Assembly (NCBI GenBank): GCA_902776305.1
Contig: CACYPS010000001.1
Coordinates: 309,025-373,024 of the forward strand
Direction: 5' to 3'
From: an uncultured Lachnospiraceae bacterium
Lineage (GTDB): Bacteria > Bacillota > Clostridia > Lachnospirales > Lachnospiraceae
Length of the DNA: 64,000 bases
Numbering within the stretch: the first letter of the stretch is position 1; each line of letters opens with the position of its first letter. Under the pieces are notes generated by a model that worked only from the letters and a program-made list of their open reading frames with translations, had not been told where the DNA came from and did no database searches. A program made the translations under genes and the position numbers. This document shows, piece after piece, positions 27,718 to 36,940 of the stretch.

Positions 27718-28101
27718 TCAGTCCGCGTCTTCCATCTCAACATCTCCGACAGAAATGTTGACTTCCGTGACTTCCATACCTGTCATGGATTCGATACCGC
27801 TCTTGACACGTTCCTGCACATCACGAGCGACCTCCGGAATGCTGTATCCGTACTCGATCGTGAGTGACAGGTCTACTTTGACTTTATTCTCCTCATCAAC
27901 TTCGATTCTGACTCCTCTGGCCAGGGACTTGGCTCCTTTTTTCGGGATGCTGTCATTTGTGATATTTCCGGCCAGTGAAGTGACGCCCTTAGCTTCCGTT
28001 GCCGCCATACCGGCAATAATCGCAACTACATCTTCTGATATCTTCACAGTGCTTACTCCTCCATCATCTCTGATTGTGTAAGTTTTTCTGCCATCTGCCA
28101 T
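27718..28101 (-). CDS. Asp23/Gls24 family envelope stress protein
   Basis: This small DUF322 protein (127 residues, YqhY type) is the one found next to accBC-nusB in Firmicutes. It contains TVKISEDVVAIIAGMAATEAKGV (split over about 18-40) and VDLSLTIEYGYSIPEVARDVQERVK. The exact role is unclear; YqhY has been linked to acetyl-CoA carboxylase control. The ATG at 28101 lies eight bases after AGGAGG. The longer frame to 28170 would begin inside prfC. It sits 12 bases before nusB. Confidence 0.88.
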   Translation of the reverse strand: MADGRKTYTIRDDGGVSTVKISEDVVAIIAGMAATEAKGVTSLAGNITNDSIPKKGAKSLARGVRIEVDEENKVKVDLSLTIEYGYSIPEVARDVQERVKSGIESMTGMEVTEVNISVGDVEMEDAD

Positions 28102-28166
28102 CTCTTTTCCCTCCTCAAGGAAATGTATCTTGAAGCGGACATACCCGTCCGCTTTCAATTCTTTTA

Positions 28167-29759
28167 TCAATCGTCAGCGTCCCATCCTCCGAACTCAGTC
28201 AGCCTGAGTCCCTTGTTACGGTCAAGGGTCATGCCCACGCTCCACTCGTGTTCAAAGAGAAGCAGCGGATTGCCGCGCATATCCTTGACCTTCTTCATAT
28301 CCGTCGTTCCGTCAAGATTCTCGACATCCACCTCCTGCGGATTTTCGATCCAGCGGATGACTTCATAGGGCAGCGATTCCATGCGGATCTCGACTTTATA
28401 CTCTGTTTCCAGCCTGAATCTCAGAACGTCGAGCTGCAGAACGCCGACCACACCTACTATGATTTCTTCCATACCGGTGTGGAACTCCTGAAATACCTGG
28501 ATTGCACCTTCCTGCGCAATTTCCTCGATTCCCTTCGTGAACTGCTTTCGCTTCATCGTGTCCATCTGGCGGACTCTCGCAAAGTGTTCGGGAGCAAATG
28601 TCGGAATTCCGCCGAACCTGAAATCTTTGCCCGGCATGCATACCGTATCTCCGATAGAATAGATTCCGGGATCAAATACACCGATAATATCTCCGGCCCA
28701 GGCTTCGGAAACAACGTGTCTGTCGTCCGCCATCATCTGCTGGGGCTGGGACAGTCTCGCTTTCTTTCTTCCCTGCACGTGGAACACTTCCATATTTGCA
28801 TCAAAATGACCGGATACTATTCTCATGAAAGCCACACGGTCGCGGTGGTTTTTATTCATATTGGCCTGGATCTTGAATACAAAGGCACTGAAGTCATGTT
28901 CGATCGGATCGATCAGACCTGCATCCGACATTCTCGGCAGCGGAGAGTTCGTCATCTCAAGGAAATGCTGAAGGAATGTCTCGACGCCGAAGTTCGTCAG
29001 CGCAGAACCGAAGAAGACCGGTGAGAGTCTTCCGTGGCTGACTTCATCCTGATCGAACTCGGCGGATGCCCCGTCAAGAAGCTCGAGCTCCTCGCGAAGC
29101 AGTTCCTCCTCATCCTCGGACACATATTGCCGAAGCGACTCATCGTCCATGGCGATTTCCTCGATCTCGCCTTCCTTGGTACCCTTCTGCGTATCATGGA
29201 AGATCAGAAGCTTCTCAGTGCCACGGTCATAAACGCCCTTGAAGCCTTTTCCCGAACCGATCGGCCAGTTTACCGGGCAGCAGGGAATACCGAGCTCATG
29301 CTCGATTTCATCTACGAGCTCAAAAGAATCCCTTGCTTCGCGGTCCATCTTGTTTATGAACGTGAATATCGGAATGTGCCTGCGCGCACATACCTTGAAC
29401 AGTTTTCTTGTCTGTGCTTCTACGCCCTTCGCACCGTCGATGACCATGACCGCCGAATCCGCCGCCATCAGAGTGCGGTAGGTGTCCTCTGAGAAATCCT
29501 GATGTCCCGGAGTATCAAGAATATTGATACAGAATCCGCCGTAATTGAACTGCAGCACGGAGGATGTCACAGAAATACCTCTCTGCTTTTCAATTTCCAT
29601 CCAGTCGGAGACAGCGTGCCTTGCAGTCGCCTTGCCCTTTACGGAACCGGCCAGATTAATGGCACCGCCGTATAACAGGAATTTTTCCGTCAGAGTGGTC
29701 TTACCGGCATCCGGGTGTGAAATGATAGCAAATGTCCGGCGTTTCCTTATTTCGTCCAT
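28167..29759 (-). CDS. prfC: Peptide chain release factor 3
   Basis: RF3 is a GTPase that recycles RF1 and RF2 after peptide release. The 530-residue protein has G1 SHPDAGKTTLTEK, G2 region RGISVTSSVLQF, G3 DTPGHQDFSEDTYRTL and G4 NKMDREA, then the RF3-specific beta barrels. It matches PrfC rather than EF-G in length and motifs. The start overlaps the end of the PPTase gene by 13 bases, consistent with coupling. Confidence 0.95.
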   Translation of the reverse strand: MDEIRKRRTFAIISHPDAGKTTLTEKFLLYGGAINLAGSVKGKATARHAVSDWMEIEKQRGISVTSSVLQFNYGGFCINILDTPGHQDFSEDTYRTLMAADSAVMVIDGAKGVEAQTRKLFKVCARRHIPIFTFINKMDREARDSFELVDEIEHELGIPCCPVNWPIGSGKGFKGVYDRGTEKLLIFHDTQKGTKEGEIEEIAMDDESLRQYVSEDEEELLREELELLDGASAEFDQDEVSHGRLSPVFFGSALTNFGVETFLQHFLEMTNSPLPRMSDAGLIDPIEHDFSAFVFKIQANMNKNHRDRVAFMRIVSGHFDANMEVFHVQGRKKARLSQPQQMMADDRHVVSEAWAGDIIGVFDPGIYSIGDTVCMPGKDFRFGGIPTFAPEHFARVRQMDTMKRKQFTKGIEEIAQEGAIQVFQEFHTGMEEIIVGVVGVLQLDVLRFRLETEYKVEIRMESLPYEVIRWIENPQEVDVENLDGTTDMKKVKDMRGNPLLLFEHEWSVGMTLDRNKGLRLTEFGGWDADD

Positions 29760-30601
29760 ATAAACCCTTTCTGTCTGTCATATTGAACCTCCGTATCCAC
29801 ACACACAAGAGGCACGGCCGCAGTGATGGCGGCCTTATATCCGTCCGGAGCGGGAATCAGCGCCTGCCAGGCATCGTCGGGCAGTGATCTCATATCTCTG
29901 CCGAGCCCCTCCCCCGTCCATTTTATATAGCTTTCCCTGAGTACCCATTCCCTGAAAAAGTATTCTCTCTGTCCATCCATTTTCAGGAAAGAATCGTACT
30001 CATCCGGAGCAAATACACGTTTACCGACTCTCTCAAGAGGTATATCGGTCATCATCTGGATATCGATTCCGACATTCACCCCGGACAATGCCATAAAGAT
30101 CCAGTCACCCGAGTTACTTATGTTGAAATGAAGCTCCGGGTGATGCAGGAAATACGGCTTTCCGTATTCGCCTCTGGCTATCTCGAAGTCCCATCCTTCC
30201 GGATCGGTTTCCGGTATATCCGTATCGTTCTCGATCCGGATCCCGCCTGCCCTTCGGACCGTGTCCGCATCGTCCTTCTCCAGAAAATCCATGGCAGCGC
30301 ACGGCAGAAAATCATATCCTATGCGGCTGATTTCTTTATTCGTAAACCCGGCGGAATTTCGATCCGTCCTGCGGCTGCTCATGTCTTTACCGCTCTCATA
30401 ATTCCGATTTGTTATGTCCGCCTCGAAATTACGGTCCGTTCTGCCGCGACCCGCATCTTTTCCGCTGCCGGTCTCCGCCCCTGTACGATCTATGTCCGAC
30501 TTATCGCTCTCTTTCGTCTTTAATGAGGCCTGCCTTGTTTCACCTTGCCTGCAGTCTCCGGAGCCCGCATAGATGCGATATATCCTGCAGATAGTACTCA
30601 T
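29747..30601 (-). CDS. 4'-phosphopantetheinyl transferase (Sfp type) with a low-complexity insert
   Basis: This enzyme would add phosphopantetheine to carrier proteins. The C-terminal half has the family motifs GEYGKPYF (about 144-151), FNISNSGD (159-166), VGIDIQ with metal ligand Asp180 (177-182) and FREWVLRESYIKWTGEGLG (216-234). Residues 18-90 form a hydrophilic, repeat-like insert with two RTDRN and TNRN motifs, unlike ordinary Sfp proteins. The ATG overlaps the gltX stop (TAATG), so translation is coupled. No polyketide or nonribosomal peptide genes are in view. A role on fatty-acid ACP or on a distant pathway is possible. Confidence 0.78.
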   Translation of the reverse strand: MSTICRIYRIYAGSGDCRQGETRQASLKTKESDKSDIDRTGAETGSGKDAGRGRTDRNFEADITNRNYESGKDMSSRRTDRNSAGFTNKEISRIGYDFLPCAAMDFLEKDDADTVRRAGGIRIENDTDIPETDPEGWDFEIARGEYGKPYFLHHPELHFNISNSGDWIFMALSGVNVGIDIQMMTDIPLERVGKRVFAPDEYDSFLKMDGQREYFFREWVLRESYIKWTGEGLGRDMRSLPDDAWQALIPAPDGYKAAITAAVPLVCVDTEVQYDRQKGFIWTK

Positions 30602-32049
30602 TACGCTTCGAGTTTGGCGATTGCGGCACGGATTCTCTTGAGGGATTCCTCCTTGCCGAGAAGCTCCATAAGCTGTGTCGCACCGCCGGGTGTCTGCGCT
30701 TTGCCGGAAACCGCAGTACGGACCGGCCACATGACCTGACCGTTCTTGTATCCGTTTTCTTTTGCAAATGCAACCAGCATCTGATACAACGCATCATTTG
30801 AGAAATCGTCCCAGTTCTCAAGAACCGGCAGAACTTTCGAAAGAACTTCAGCGGAAAGTTCCACGGTCGTCTTCATCTTCTTGTGGACATACATGGAGAC
30901 GTCATATTCCGGCACTTCCTCAAAGAAGCCGAGGAGCTCCGGGATATCCCGGAACGTCTCGATCCTGCTCTTTGCAAGATCTGCGAGAGCTTTCTTATCC
31001 TCAACGATCGTCACAGTCTTCTCAACATACGGAAGAGCCATCTCGAGATAACGATCTTCGTCCATATTCTTAATGTACTCACCGTTCATCCAACGAAGCT
31101 TGGACATGTCAAAGACAGCCGGGCTCTTATTGATCTTTCTGTAATCGAACTTTTCGATGAGCTCCTTAAGGCTCATGATCTCCTCATTGCCTTCCGGACT
31201 CCATCCGAGAAGCGCGACATAGTTCACGATCGCTTCCGGCAGAATACCGAGATCGAGCAGGTCTTCAAAGGAAGAATGACCGGATCTCTTGGAAAGCTTG
31301 GCATGATTCTCATCGGTGATCAGCGGGCAGTGAACGTAGGTCGGAACTTCCCATCCGAAGGCCTGATACAGAAGATTGTATTTAGGGCTGGATGAGAGAT
31401 ACTCGTTGCCGCGGACCACATGTGTGATGCCCATGAGATGATCATCGACTACATTTGCAAAATTATATGTCGGGAATCCGTCTGACTTGATCAGGATCAT
31501 GTCATCCAGTTCCTTATTTTCTACCGTAATATCCCCGTAAATCTCATCTGTGAAAGTCGTCGTGCCTTCCTGCGGCACATTCAGGCGGATGACATACGGA
31601 ATGCCTGCGGCAAGATTGGCCTCGATCTCCTCTTTGGGCAGATGGAGACAATGCTTGTCATAAACCGAGATCTCCTTACCTGCGATCACGGTCTTCAGGG
31701 AATCCAGACGTTCTTTCGTGCAGAAGCAGTAATACGCATTGCCGCTCTCGACAAGCTTTTTCGCATATTCCATATAAATGCCTGCCTTACATCTCTCGCT
31801 CTGAACGTACGGTCCTACTCCGCCGTCCTTGTCCGGTCCCTCGTCAAAATCGAGTCCCGCATGCGCCAGTGTTTTGTAGATGATATCCAGAGCACCCTCA
31901 TAAAAACGCTCCTGATCGGTATCCTCGATGCGGAGCATAAAGCTGCCGCCGGCATGTTTTGCGATGAGGTATGAGTAAAGTGCCGTGCGAAGGTTACCGA
32001 CATGCATTCTGCCTGTCGGACTTGGTGCAAATCTGGTTTTTACAGTCAT
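30601..32049 (-). CDS. gltX: Glutamyl-tRNA synthetase
   Basis: This class I synthetase charges tRNA-Glu and, in most Clostridia, probably also tRNA-Gln for later amidation. The 482-residue protein has the HIGH-type motif [18 protein letters not shown] and the KMSKS-type [10 protein letters not shown] (about 244-253), with the helical anticodon-binding region at the C terminus. It is the first gene of the gltX-to-recN run. A tRNA-Glu gene lies at 54339, far away. Confidence 0.95.
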   Translation of the reverse strand: MTVKTRFAPSPTGRMHVGNLRTALYSYLIAKHAGGSFMLRIEDTDQERFYEGALDIIYKTLAHAGLDFDEGPDKDGGVGPYVQSERCKAGIYMEYAKKLVESGNAYYCFCTKERLDSLKTVIAGKEISVYDKHCLHLPKEEIEANLAAGIPYVIRLNVPQEGTTTFTDEIYGDITVENKELDDMILIKSDGFPTYNFANVVDDHLMGITHVVRGNEYLSSSPKYNLLYQAFGWEVPTYVHCPLITDENHAKLSKRSGHSSFEDLLDLGILPEAIVNYVALLGWSPEGNEEIMSLKELIEKFDYRKINKSPAVFDMSKLRWMNGEYIKNMDEDRYLEMALPYVEKTVTIVEDKKALADLAKSRIETFRDIPELLGFFEEVPEYDVSMYVHKKMKTTVELSAEVLSKVLPVLENWDDFSNDALYQMLVAFAKENGYKNGQVMWPVRTAVSGKAQTPGGATQLMELLGKEESLKRIRAAIAKLEA

Positions 32050-32088
32050 GATATTACTCCTTGTTCTTGTAATTACTATTTATTCTTC

Positions 32089-32140
32089 ATCGCGAAATCC
32101 TTATGACTTTAATCATAAGATCCGCACTGAAATGATGCCG
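32089..32140. repeat. Dispersed ATTCTTCATCGCG element
   Basis: TTTATTCTTCATCGCGAAAT is followed by the inverted repeat CTTATGA-CTTTAA-TCATAAG. This matches the layout of the element at 63008, where the second inverted repeat reads CTCATGACTT with AAGTCACGAG. It lies between gltX and ftsW. Confidence 0.55.
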
Positions 32141-32152
32141 TCCTGTAAACGT

Positions 32153-33325
32153 TCAGTCTCCCGTTTCCACAACGTCTCCCCACAGATCACGCGGTTTCTC
32201 GATATCGCGTCCCAGGTAGATGCGCCTCGAGACAGACAATGCTATCGCGATCTCCATCATAAGGAAGAAGACCGACGTGCCTCCGTAGCTTATAAAGGGA
32301 AGCGTGACACCGGTAGCCGGGATCAGGTTCAGCACAACGCATATATTAAAGATCACCTGAACGGCGACATGCGCAAAGACTCCCGTTACCATCAGCGTCC
32401 CGTACTCATCCGGCGCATTCTGCGCAATGAACATCAGACGGTAAAGCAGGTACAGATACAGAATAAGAACGATCAGACCTCCAAATATTCCGAGTTCCTC
32501 TATTATGATCGGGAAAATCATATCGTTCTGTGCCTCGGGCAGCCAGCCCAGTTTCTGCATACTGTTTCCGAGACCTTTTCCGAAAAATCCGCCGCTGCCG
32601 ATCGCGTACAGTGCCTGCATGATCTGATATCCGCCGCTGCCGCTGTACTTTTCGGGATTCTGCCATACAAGAATCCGGTCGATTCGAAAGTTCATTCCCA
32701 TCTCTGCGACATTCCAAAGCCACAATACGCCGATGACGGTCAGTATGAGCACGATCACCGCTGTTATGATAAACGGCCGAGTCTTGGGATGCGCCACAAA
32801 AACGATGACCCAGTCAATGGCGAAAATGATGATGGCTGTGCTCAGGTTGTCCGTGAATACGAGAGCTATGACCGACAGAGCGAGACCGGCTGTCATGAGC
32901 AAAAGTACCCAGGTCAGCCTTTTTATATCGCGTCCTATCCTGATGATCAGCATCGGCACAAAGGTGATAACAGCAATCTTCGCGATCTCTGCAGGTTGGA
33001 ACTCGATTCCGATCTTAAGCCATCTTCTTGCCCCGTGACTCGAACTTCCGACAAAACGAACTGCTATCATCAAAACAGTCGACCCGATGTAAATGAGCCA
33101 GCTGAAATTCCACAGGATATGATAATCTATGAGCGAAATTCCCATCGCGATCACGATCGTCGCGGCTGTAATTATTGCCTGCCGCCGAAAGAAGAACATA
33201 TCATCTCCGAATTCTATTTCAGCCGTATAAGCGCTGGTGCTGTAAAGCATGACCAGGCCGAAACAGGTCAGAAGTAGTATGACGGCTATCAGATTGTAGT
33301 CATAAAAAGACGATTTCTTGCTCAA
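32153..33325 (-). CDS. ftsW: FtsW/RodA/SpoVE family peptidoglycan glycosyltransferase
   Basis: This 390-residue SEDS protein has about ten membrane helices and polymerises lipid II together with a class B PBP. Signatures are GARRWLKIGIEFQPAEIAKIA (split over about 95-115), the catalytic-loop region GKGLGNSMQKLGWLPEAQNDMIFP, and VTLPFISYGGTS near the C terminus. LPEAQNDMIF is closer to FtsW and SpoVE than to RodA. The ATG overlaps the stop of the HPt gene (ATGA). It is not in a dcw cluster, so it may be an accessory or sporulation-type SEDS protein. Confidence 0.87.
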   Translation of the reverse strand: MSKKSSFYDYNLIAVILLLTCFGLVMLYSTSAYTAEIEFGDDMFFFRRQAIITAATIVIAMGISLIDYHILWNFSWLIYIGSTVLMIAVRFVGSSSHGARRWLKIGIEFQPAEIAKIAVITFVPMLIIRIGRDIKRLTWVLLLMTAGLALSVIALVFTDNLSTAIIIFAIDWVIVFVAHPKTRPFIITAVIVLILTVIGVLWLWNVAEMGMNFRIDRILVWQNPEKYSGSGGYQIMQALYAIGSGGFFGKGLGNSMQKLGWLPEAQNDMIFPIIIEELGIFGGLIVLILYLYLLYRLMFIAQNAPDEYGTLMVTGVFAHVAVQVIFNICVVLNLIPATGVTLPFISYGGTSVFFLMMEIAIALSVSRRIYLGRDIEKPRDLWGDVVETGD

Positions 33326-33687
33326 GCTTCATCTCCTGCCATGATATCTTTAAATGCTGCAAATGCGGCAGCAACGCTCTCATATTCCGCCTTCGCCGCT
33401 TCGCAGTCCGATTGACCGCGAAGTGCCTCCGTCAGTGAGAAGAGCCTTTCGTAAAGCGGATCGATGCTGAGATTGGCTGCAACGCCCTTCAGCATATGTG
33501 AATACTCAAATGCATCCTGAGAACGATTTTCGTCAAGTGCAACTGCAAGCATATCAAAACTCGGCTCTTTTGTAAACTCATAGAGGAACTCTAAATAGAG
33601 TTCTTCGTCTTCGAGAAGCCTTTCAAGTGCGCTGTCGGTATTGCATCCCCAGGTTTTCAGAGCCTCGAGTTTAGTATTCATGTTCAT
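33322..33687 (-). CDS. Stand-alone HPt-domain phosphotransfer protein
   Basis: This 121-residue helical protein has the histidine-phosphotransfer motif EYSHMLKGVAANLSIDPLY with the phospho-acceptor His64. HPt proteins relay phosphoryl groups in multistep two-component systems. No kinase or response regulator is nearby. The gene overlaps both neighbours by ATGA junctions (DUF5662 upstream, ftsW downstream), so it is made with a cell-wall polymerase. ATG 33687 keeps the overlap; ATG 33681, two codons in, has better ribosome-site spacing. Confidence 0.75.
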   Translation of the reverse strand: MNMNTKLEALKTWGCNTDSALERLLEDEELYLEFLYEFTKEPSFDMLAVALDENRSQDAFEYSHMLKGVAANLSIDPLYERLFSLTEALRGQSDCEAAKAEYESVAAAFAAFKDIMAGDEA

Positions 33688-34268
33688 TTCCCCCTGTTAT
33701 CGGAACGTCCTTTCCTGCAGGCACAGTCCTTCTTTTTCAAAAATACATATCGGATATAACGGATGGTATGATCCTCACCCTGTTCCGCCCACATGCGAAG
33801 CAGAAACTCCATCTGCCTGAGAGTGACCGGATGTATGAACCAGCACTTGTCCCGGGTGGCCAGAAAATACTCCAGCGGACAGCTGTCTGTATACGCCTCC
33901 CCTTTATATACTCTTGAGGCGCTCACGCGGTCAAATATCATCTCGGCTACATATCGCCTGGGCATCTGTGCACCGGCGAGAACCCTTCCGTCGTTCATAT
34001 CACCGGAGTAGTCGATCCAGTATTCGTAGTGATGCTTGTTACGACCCTTGTGATGCAGCCAGGACAGCGATACTCCTTTTTCCTCGCGCTCCGCATTATT
34101 AGGGCTTCTGTTTCCCTGGAAATATTTCGCGCCGACAAGGAATTCTTCCGGGGAGTATTTCGACAGGTCATGCAAGAGTCCCTGCCGATATAGCCCCGCC
34201 CGGAAGCAATATCCCATCACAAGGTTATGATGCCGTGTAATCGTTTTAAAATGTCCAATGACATCCAT
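33684..34268 (-). CDS. DUF5662 family protein
   Basis: This 194-residue soluble protein of unknown function is rich in paired His and Asp: RHHNLVMGYC, LLHDLSKYSPEEF, LHHKGRNKHHYEYW. The pattern resembles a metal-binding HD-like fold, which is inference. The ATG at 34268 follows AGGAGA by six bases; the longer frame back to 34400 lies inside the GH13 gene. It lies 11 bases after the GH13 gene and overlaps the HPt gene by four bases. Confidence 0.72.
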   Translation of the reverse strand: MDVIGHFKTITRHHNLVMGYCFRAGLYRQGLLHDLSKYSPEEFLVGAKYFQGNRSPNNAEREEKGVSLSWLHHKGRNKHHYEYWIDYSGDMNDGRVLAGAQMPRRYVAEMIFDRVSASRVYKGEAYTDSCPLEYFLATRDKCWFIHPVTLRQMEFLLRMWAEQGEDHTIRYIRYVFLKKKDCACRKGRSDNRGK

Positions 34269-34279
34269 TGGTTCTCTCC

Positions 34280-36460
34280 TTATTCCTCCGGAACTCCCGT
34301 CAGAATTGTGACCGATCTGGCCGGGACCATGATAAATCTCTGATCCTGCGGGAAGACCGTAGCTTCCGTGAGTTTCTGAACTCTCGCAAGCTCCTCCCAC
34401 GCCTCATCTGCAGACTTCTGCAGGGCCGCGGCCGAATGTTTTCCGAACATGATCCGATCCGCGATACGCTTTTCAATCGTCTCGGCAGCGTTCTCGATCG
34501 ATTCACTGTCGACACCCGTGCTGTTTTCTTCCTTCTGCTGGAAGTAGTACGCTCTGTATTCGCGCTCGCTCTGTTCTTCCTCGAATGCATGCTGTGCACG
34601 GGCTGTTGCAATAACGGCACGATCACGCGCCTCCTCGACAAGACGTTCGAGGGCTGCGTCGACAGCTTTGCTCTGCACTTCTTCCGCTTCATCCGGAGCC
34701 GTCTCGATCGTCCGTTTCCACTTCATGCCGAAAGGAAGGGACGGAAGCGCAAATGTATGTGCATCCCAATATGCATTCATGCCGATGTAAATATATGTAT
34801 TATCTTCGCCGGCATAAGCACCGTTCAGCAGGATACCCACCGACCTCGACTTCGGATCTTCAATATAATACCACGCTTTCGTATCATGGAAGGATATATC
34901 CGGATAACCGAGGTTCCTGTAATCCGTTCCGCGAAGGCTCGTTTCCGGATGCAGGATCGGATGCGCTTTGCGGAACTCGATAAGCTGCTTCACATAATCG
35001 GTGACATCCGAAAACTTTCTGGCATCGGACCAGCTCACCCATCCCATCGGGTCGTCACAGCTGTAGGCATTGTTGTTGCCGTCCTGTGTGTTGCCGAATT
35101 CATCGCCGGCGTAAATAAGCGGTATGCCCTGAGAGAGCAGACAATAGGAAAGAGCATTTTTTACCTGCTTCTTTCTGAGTTCATTCGTCTTTTTCCTCTT
35201 CGTCGGACCTTCCAGTCCGCAGTTCCAGCTGTAATTCTCGTTGGAACCATCGTAGTTGTTCTCGCCGTTCGCCTCGTTATGCTTTTCGTTGTAGCTCACA
35301 GCGTCATAGAGCGTGAAACCGTCGACATTTGCAATATAATTAACAACGCCGATTTTTTCAGGGTTATTGCGCATGCGCCACGCAAAAGCACTTGCCACGT
35401 TCTCATCCCCCTTGAGGAATCGACGGGCATGTATCTGGAAATCATTGTTGTAGAGCGCGCATGTTCTGCGTTTGATCTTACTCTTCTGTCCGTCATCAAA
35501 ATAGTCCATAAAAATCTTGGTGCGGGAGAGAATCGGATCCTCCAGAATGGATTCCCTGGATACGCCCATGCCGATCACATGGAACCCGTCCACATGATAA
35601 GCTATCTTCCAGTTCCTGAGGGCTTCCAGTACATACGTGACAGATGTGCCCGGTGCGACATAGAACTCCATGATGCACTCAATCCCGGCCTTATGCAGGG
35701 CCTTGATAAGATTCCTGAACTCCGTCACAGAATCGTCGGATGCGGAAAAACTCTGTTTCGGGGCGAAATAATAATTGCGGGCGGAATATCCCCAGTAGTT
35801 TTTCTTCTCCGGAATGTCACTTGTCTCTGCCGCGTTGGCACGCATGACTTCTCTGATGTCAACATTTCCCCTGAGCATGCTCAGGCTTGCCTCTCTGCTG
35901 TTCCTCATTTCGGTTGCAGGGTTCCTCAAAGATTCGCTCCACTCGTAAGAAGGCATGAGCTCGACAGCTGTGAACCCCATCTCTTTAATGTACGGAATCT
36001 TCTGCATGAGTCCGCGGAAAGTACCCTTGTCGCGGACACCCGACTTCTGATTCATGGTGTATCCACGAACGTGAAGTTTATAGATGATAAGGTCGCTGAG
36101 CTTGTAAGCGGGAGCCTTGTCCCCTGCCCAGTTGTATTTCTCATAATCTACATAGCAGACTCCGTTACTGATTCTTCGAGCATAGGGATCGATATATTTT
36201 TCTCCACCTATTTCATAGTAATACCCGGATATCCTGGATGCACCCGCCGAGACGCTCACACAGCTCACATCACCGATGCGCTCGCTGACAGGCAGATCTA
36301 CCGTTCCGATGATTTCTTCCCCTGAAGGATCTGTAAGTACCAGTCTGGCCTCCCTGTCATCAGGGACATTCACTGCAAAGTATACAGTGTTTCCGGCCAC
36401 ATATGTGCCAAGTCTCAAAGGATTGCCGACTCCGATCTTAAGCTCCGTTCTTTTTTCCAA
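34280..36460 (-). CDS. GH13 isoamylase/GlgX-like protein lacking catalytic residues
   Basis: This 726-residue protein has a CBM48-like N domain (about 1-105) and a GlgX-like barrel, with near-perfect family stretches such as YNEKHNEANGENNYDG, SWNCGLEG and IPLIYAGDEFGNTQDGNNNAY. The catalytic regions are altered: region I DVVxNH reads EFYVAP (265-270), region II GFRFD reads GFHVI with Ile296 for the nucleophile, region III EAWD reads MDYFD, and region IV AHDG reads NVDG. The sub-domain between regions I and II is missing. A helical insert (about 560-690) lies in the C domain. Start is TTG at 36460 after AAGGGGGTGG. It is probably a glucan-binding pseudoenzyme rather than a debranching enzyme. 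Confidence 0.82.
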   Translation of the reverse strand: MEKRTELKIGVGNPLRLGTYVAGNTVYFAVNVPDDREARLVLTDPSGEEIIGTVDLPVSERIGDVSCVSVSAGASRISGYYYEIGGEKYIDPYARRISNGVCYVDYEKYNWAGDKAPAYKLSDLIIYKLHVRGYTMNQKSGVRDKGTFRGLMQKIPYIKEMGFTAVELMPSYEWSESLRNPATEMRNSREASLSMLRGNVDIREVMRANAAETSDIPEKKNYWGYSARNYYFAPKQSFSASDDSVTEFRNLIKALHKAGIECIMEFYVAPGTSVTYVLEALRNWKIAYHVDGFHVIGMGVSRESILEDPILSRTKIFMDYFDDGQKSKIKRRTCALYNNDFQIHARRFLKGDENVASAFAWRMRNNPEKIGVVNYIANVDGFTLYDAVSYNEKHNEANGENNYDGSNENYSWNCGLEGPTKRKKTNELRKKQVKNALSYCLLSQGIPLIYAGDEFGNTQDGNNNAYSCDDPMGWVSWSDARKFSDVTDYVKQLIEFRKAHPILHPETSLRGTDYRNLGYPDISFHDTKAWYYIEDPKSRSVGILLNGAYAGEDNTYIYIGMNAYWDAHTFALPSLPFGMKWKRTIETAPDEAEEVQSKAVDAALERLVEEARDRAVIATARAQHAFEEEQSEREYRAYYFQQKEENSTGVDSESIENAAETIEKRIADRIMFGKHSAAALQKSADEAWEELARVQKLTEATVFPQDQRFIMVPARSVTILTGVPEE

Positions 36461-36522
36461 AATTCCACCCCCTTGCTATCTATAAACAAACATAGCCGAT
36501 TATCATTATAAACCATTTGCGG

Positions 36523-36551
36523 TTGCTTTTTAAAGCTTAATCTGCTATTCT
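36523..36551 (+). promoter_or_regulatory. Sigma-A promoter for the DUF1292 gene
   Basis: TTGCTT (36523-36528), 17 bases and TATTCT (36546-36551) point to the gene at 36588. A TATAAT on the other strand (36505-36510) may be the -10 of the divergent GH13 gene. Confidence 0.55.
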
Positions 36552-36587
36552 CTTGGTAATATAACGAAAAAAGGAGGACCCAAAAAA

Positions 36588-36899
36588 GTGGCTGATAACG
36601 AAGTTATGAATTCCGAAGAATATATGGAAGAAGATGATCTCGGCTCAGTTATACTCACACTGGATGACGATACGGAACTCGAGTGTTCTATTCTCTGTAT
36701 CTATCCCGTAGGTGACAAGGAGTACATTGCGCTGCTTCCGATGAACGACGACTCGGATGAAGTACTTATCTATCGCTTTATCGATAACGGCGAAGATCAG
36801 GATCCTGAACTTGAAAACATCGATGATGATGATGAATATGATGCAGCTGTCGATGCTTTCGATGAAATTCTTGATGAAGACGAATTCGATGAATTCTGA
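36588..36899 (+). CDS. DUF1292 (YrzB-like) acidic protein
   Basis: This 103-residue very acidic protein has the DUF1292 core VILTLDDDTELECSILCIYPVGDKEYIALLP (split across about 21-51), a small beta domain of unknown function found in most Firmicutes, and a tail of Asp/Glu repeats. GTG start at 36588, ten bases after AAAGGAGG. In relatives it lies near ruvX-alaS; here it stands alone, followed by a strong terminator. Confidence 0.85.
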   Translation: MADNEVMNSEEYMEEDDLGSVILTLDDDTELECSILCIYPVGDKEYIALLPMNDDSDEVLIYRFIDNGEDQDPELENIDDDDEYDAAVDAFDEILDEDEFDEF

Positions 36900-36940
36900 T
36901 TCGGTACAAAAAGGTTCCGTATAGCGTTGAAATACAGGAA

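Noticed and set aside
30330-30550. The PPTase insert as evidence of a frameshift or gene fusion
   Set aside because: The frame is open throughout, starts in a TAATG overlap with gltX, and keeps the same reading frame as the catalytic part, so an in-frame insert is simpler.
34268-36325. 685-codon open frame on the plus strand opposite the GH13 gene
   Set aside because: The minus-strand frame has clear family motifs and a ribosome site. The plus frame has no recognisable domains and arises from codon bias of the sense gene.
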